A stretch of DNA of 64,000 nt, taken from positions 95,800,728-95,864,727 of the forward strand of contig OX377204.1 of assembly GCA_947396885.1 (NCBI GenBank). Direction: 5' to 3'. This document shows, one piece after another, positions 63,780 through 64,000 of the stretch; the first letter of the stretch is position 1; each line of letters starts with the position of its first letter. The translations under genes were made by a program, and so were the position numbers. This stretch comes from Heligmosomoides polygyrus polygyrus (taxonomy: Eukaryota; Nematoda; Chromadorea; Rhabditida; Heligmosomidae). The notes under the pieces are model-generated. The model had not been told where the DNA came from. It ran no database searches and worked only from the letters and a program-made list of their open reading frames with translations.

Positions 63780-64000
63780 CTACTCTCGATGAATTTTGGC
63801 ATCTCTGACGTTGCAATCGACGAGCCATTTATTCAGAATAGCCGGGAATGTTACCAGTTTTCGGCGAGAGCCTGGAAAGGTCTATGTTATTTGAGAAACC
63901 ACCCTTCCAAATGCCATTTCAAACTTGGCAAACCCATACAAAAGCAAAAGGCTATGAGACCACGCAAACGACTTTTCGACTTCTTACGGCGTCGTTTTCG
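63780..64000. repeat. Arm of the TTTCGGCGTTGTC foldback family, cut by window edge
   Basis: GACGTTGCAATCGACGAGCC and TTTTCGGCGAGAGCCTGG match the arm at 60460-60560. Confidence 0.45.

Overview
The window is eukaryotic nuclear DNA and looks like a repeat-rich parasitic nematode genome, most likely a strongylid (hookworm-like) worm. I infer this from three things: a secreted CAP/SCP protein of the ASP type, a trans-splice-like acceptor (TTTTTAG directly before ATG) on a small housekeeping gene, and genes cut into short exons by introns packed with RTE-type LINE ends, tRNA-derived SINEs, mariner/Tc1 elements and foldback MITEs. No bacterial, organellar or viral block was seen.

Three protein-coding genes can be assembled across introns. 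(1) 4852-8553, minus strand: the 3' half of a CAP/SCP (ASP-like) secreted protein, three exons; the upstream exons were not found. (2) 26196-28806, plus: a complete four-exon gene for EMC6, subunit 6 of the ER membrane protein complex (106 aa). (3) 34809-58682 and beyond, plus: the first ten exons (346 codons) of an alpha-catenin (HMP-1 type), covering the beta-catenin-binding/dimerisation region and the start of the middle domain. Every splice junction keeps the reading frame. The alpha-catenin gene runs out of the right edge inside intron 10.

The rest is mobile DNA. Left part (1-26 kb): PIF/Harbinger-like foldbacks with TAA/TTA target duplications, a piggyBac-like element with TTAA, a MITE family beginning GGCACTATTG with 8-9 bp duplications, RTE LINE 3' ends, tRNA-derived SINEs, and TA-flanked elements built on a 21-bp subterminal repeat. 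Middle (26-34 kb): EMC6, then RTE fragments, one split by an internally deleted mariner. Right part (34-64 kb): introns of alpha-catenin that hold a degenerate hAT element, a non-autonomous Helitron with a clean A/T insertion site and two internal satellites, a two-copy higher-order tandem array, a ~756 bp near-perfect palindrome, two ~1.2 kb foldbacks ending in CAGGGTG, and a decayed Tc1-like element with the same terminal CAGGGTG.

The best candidate for something not yet described is the set of nested, dated insertions: the Helitron inside a MITE (empty site recoverable), the mariner inside an RTE tail, and the foldback families whose ends match a transposase-bearing relative next door. I saw no novel multigene system. 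Boundaries of repeats are read by eye; those with target-site duplications are exact, the others approximate.
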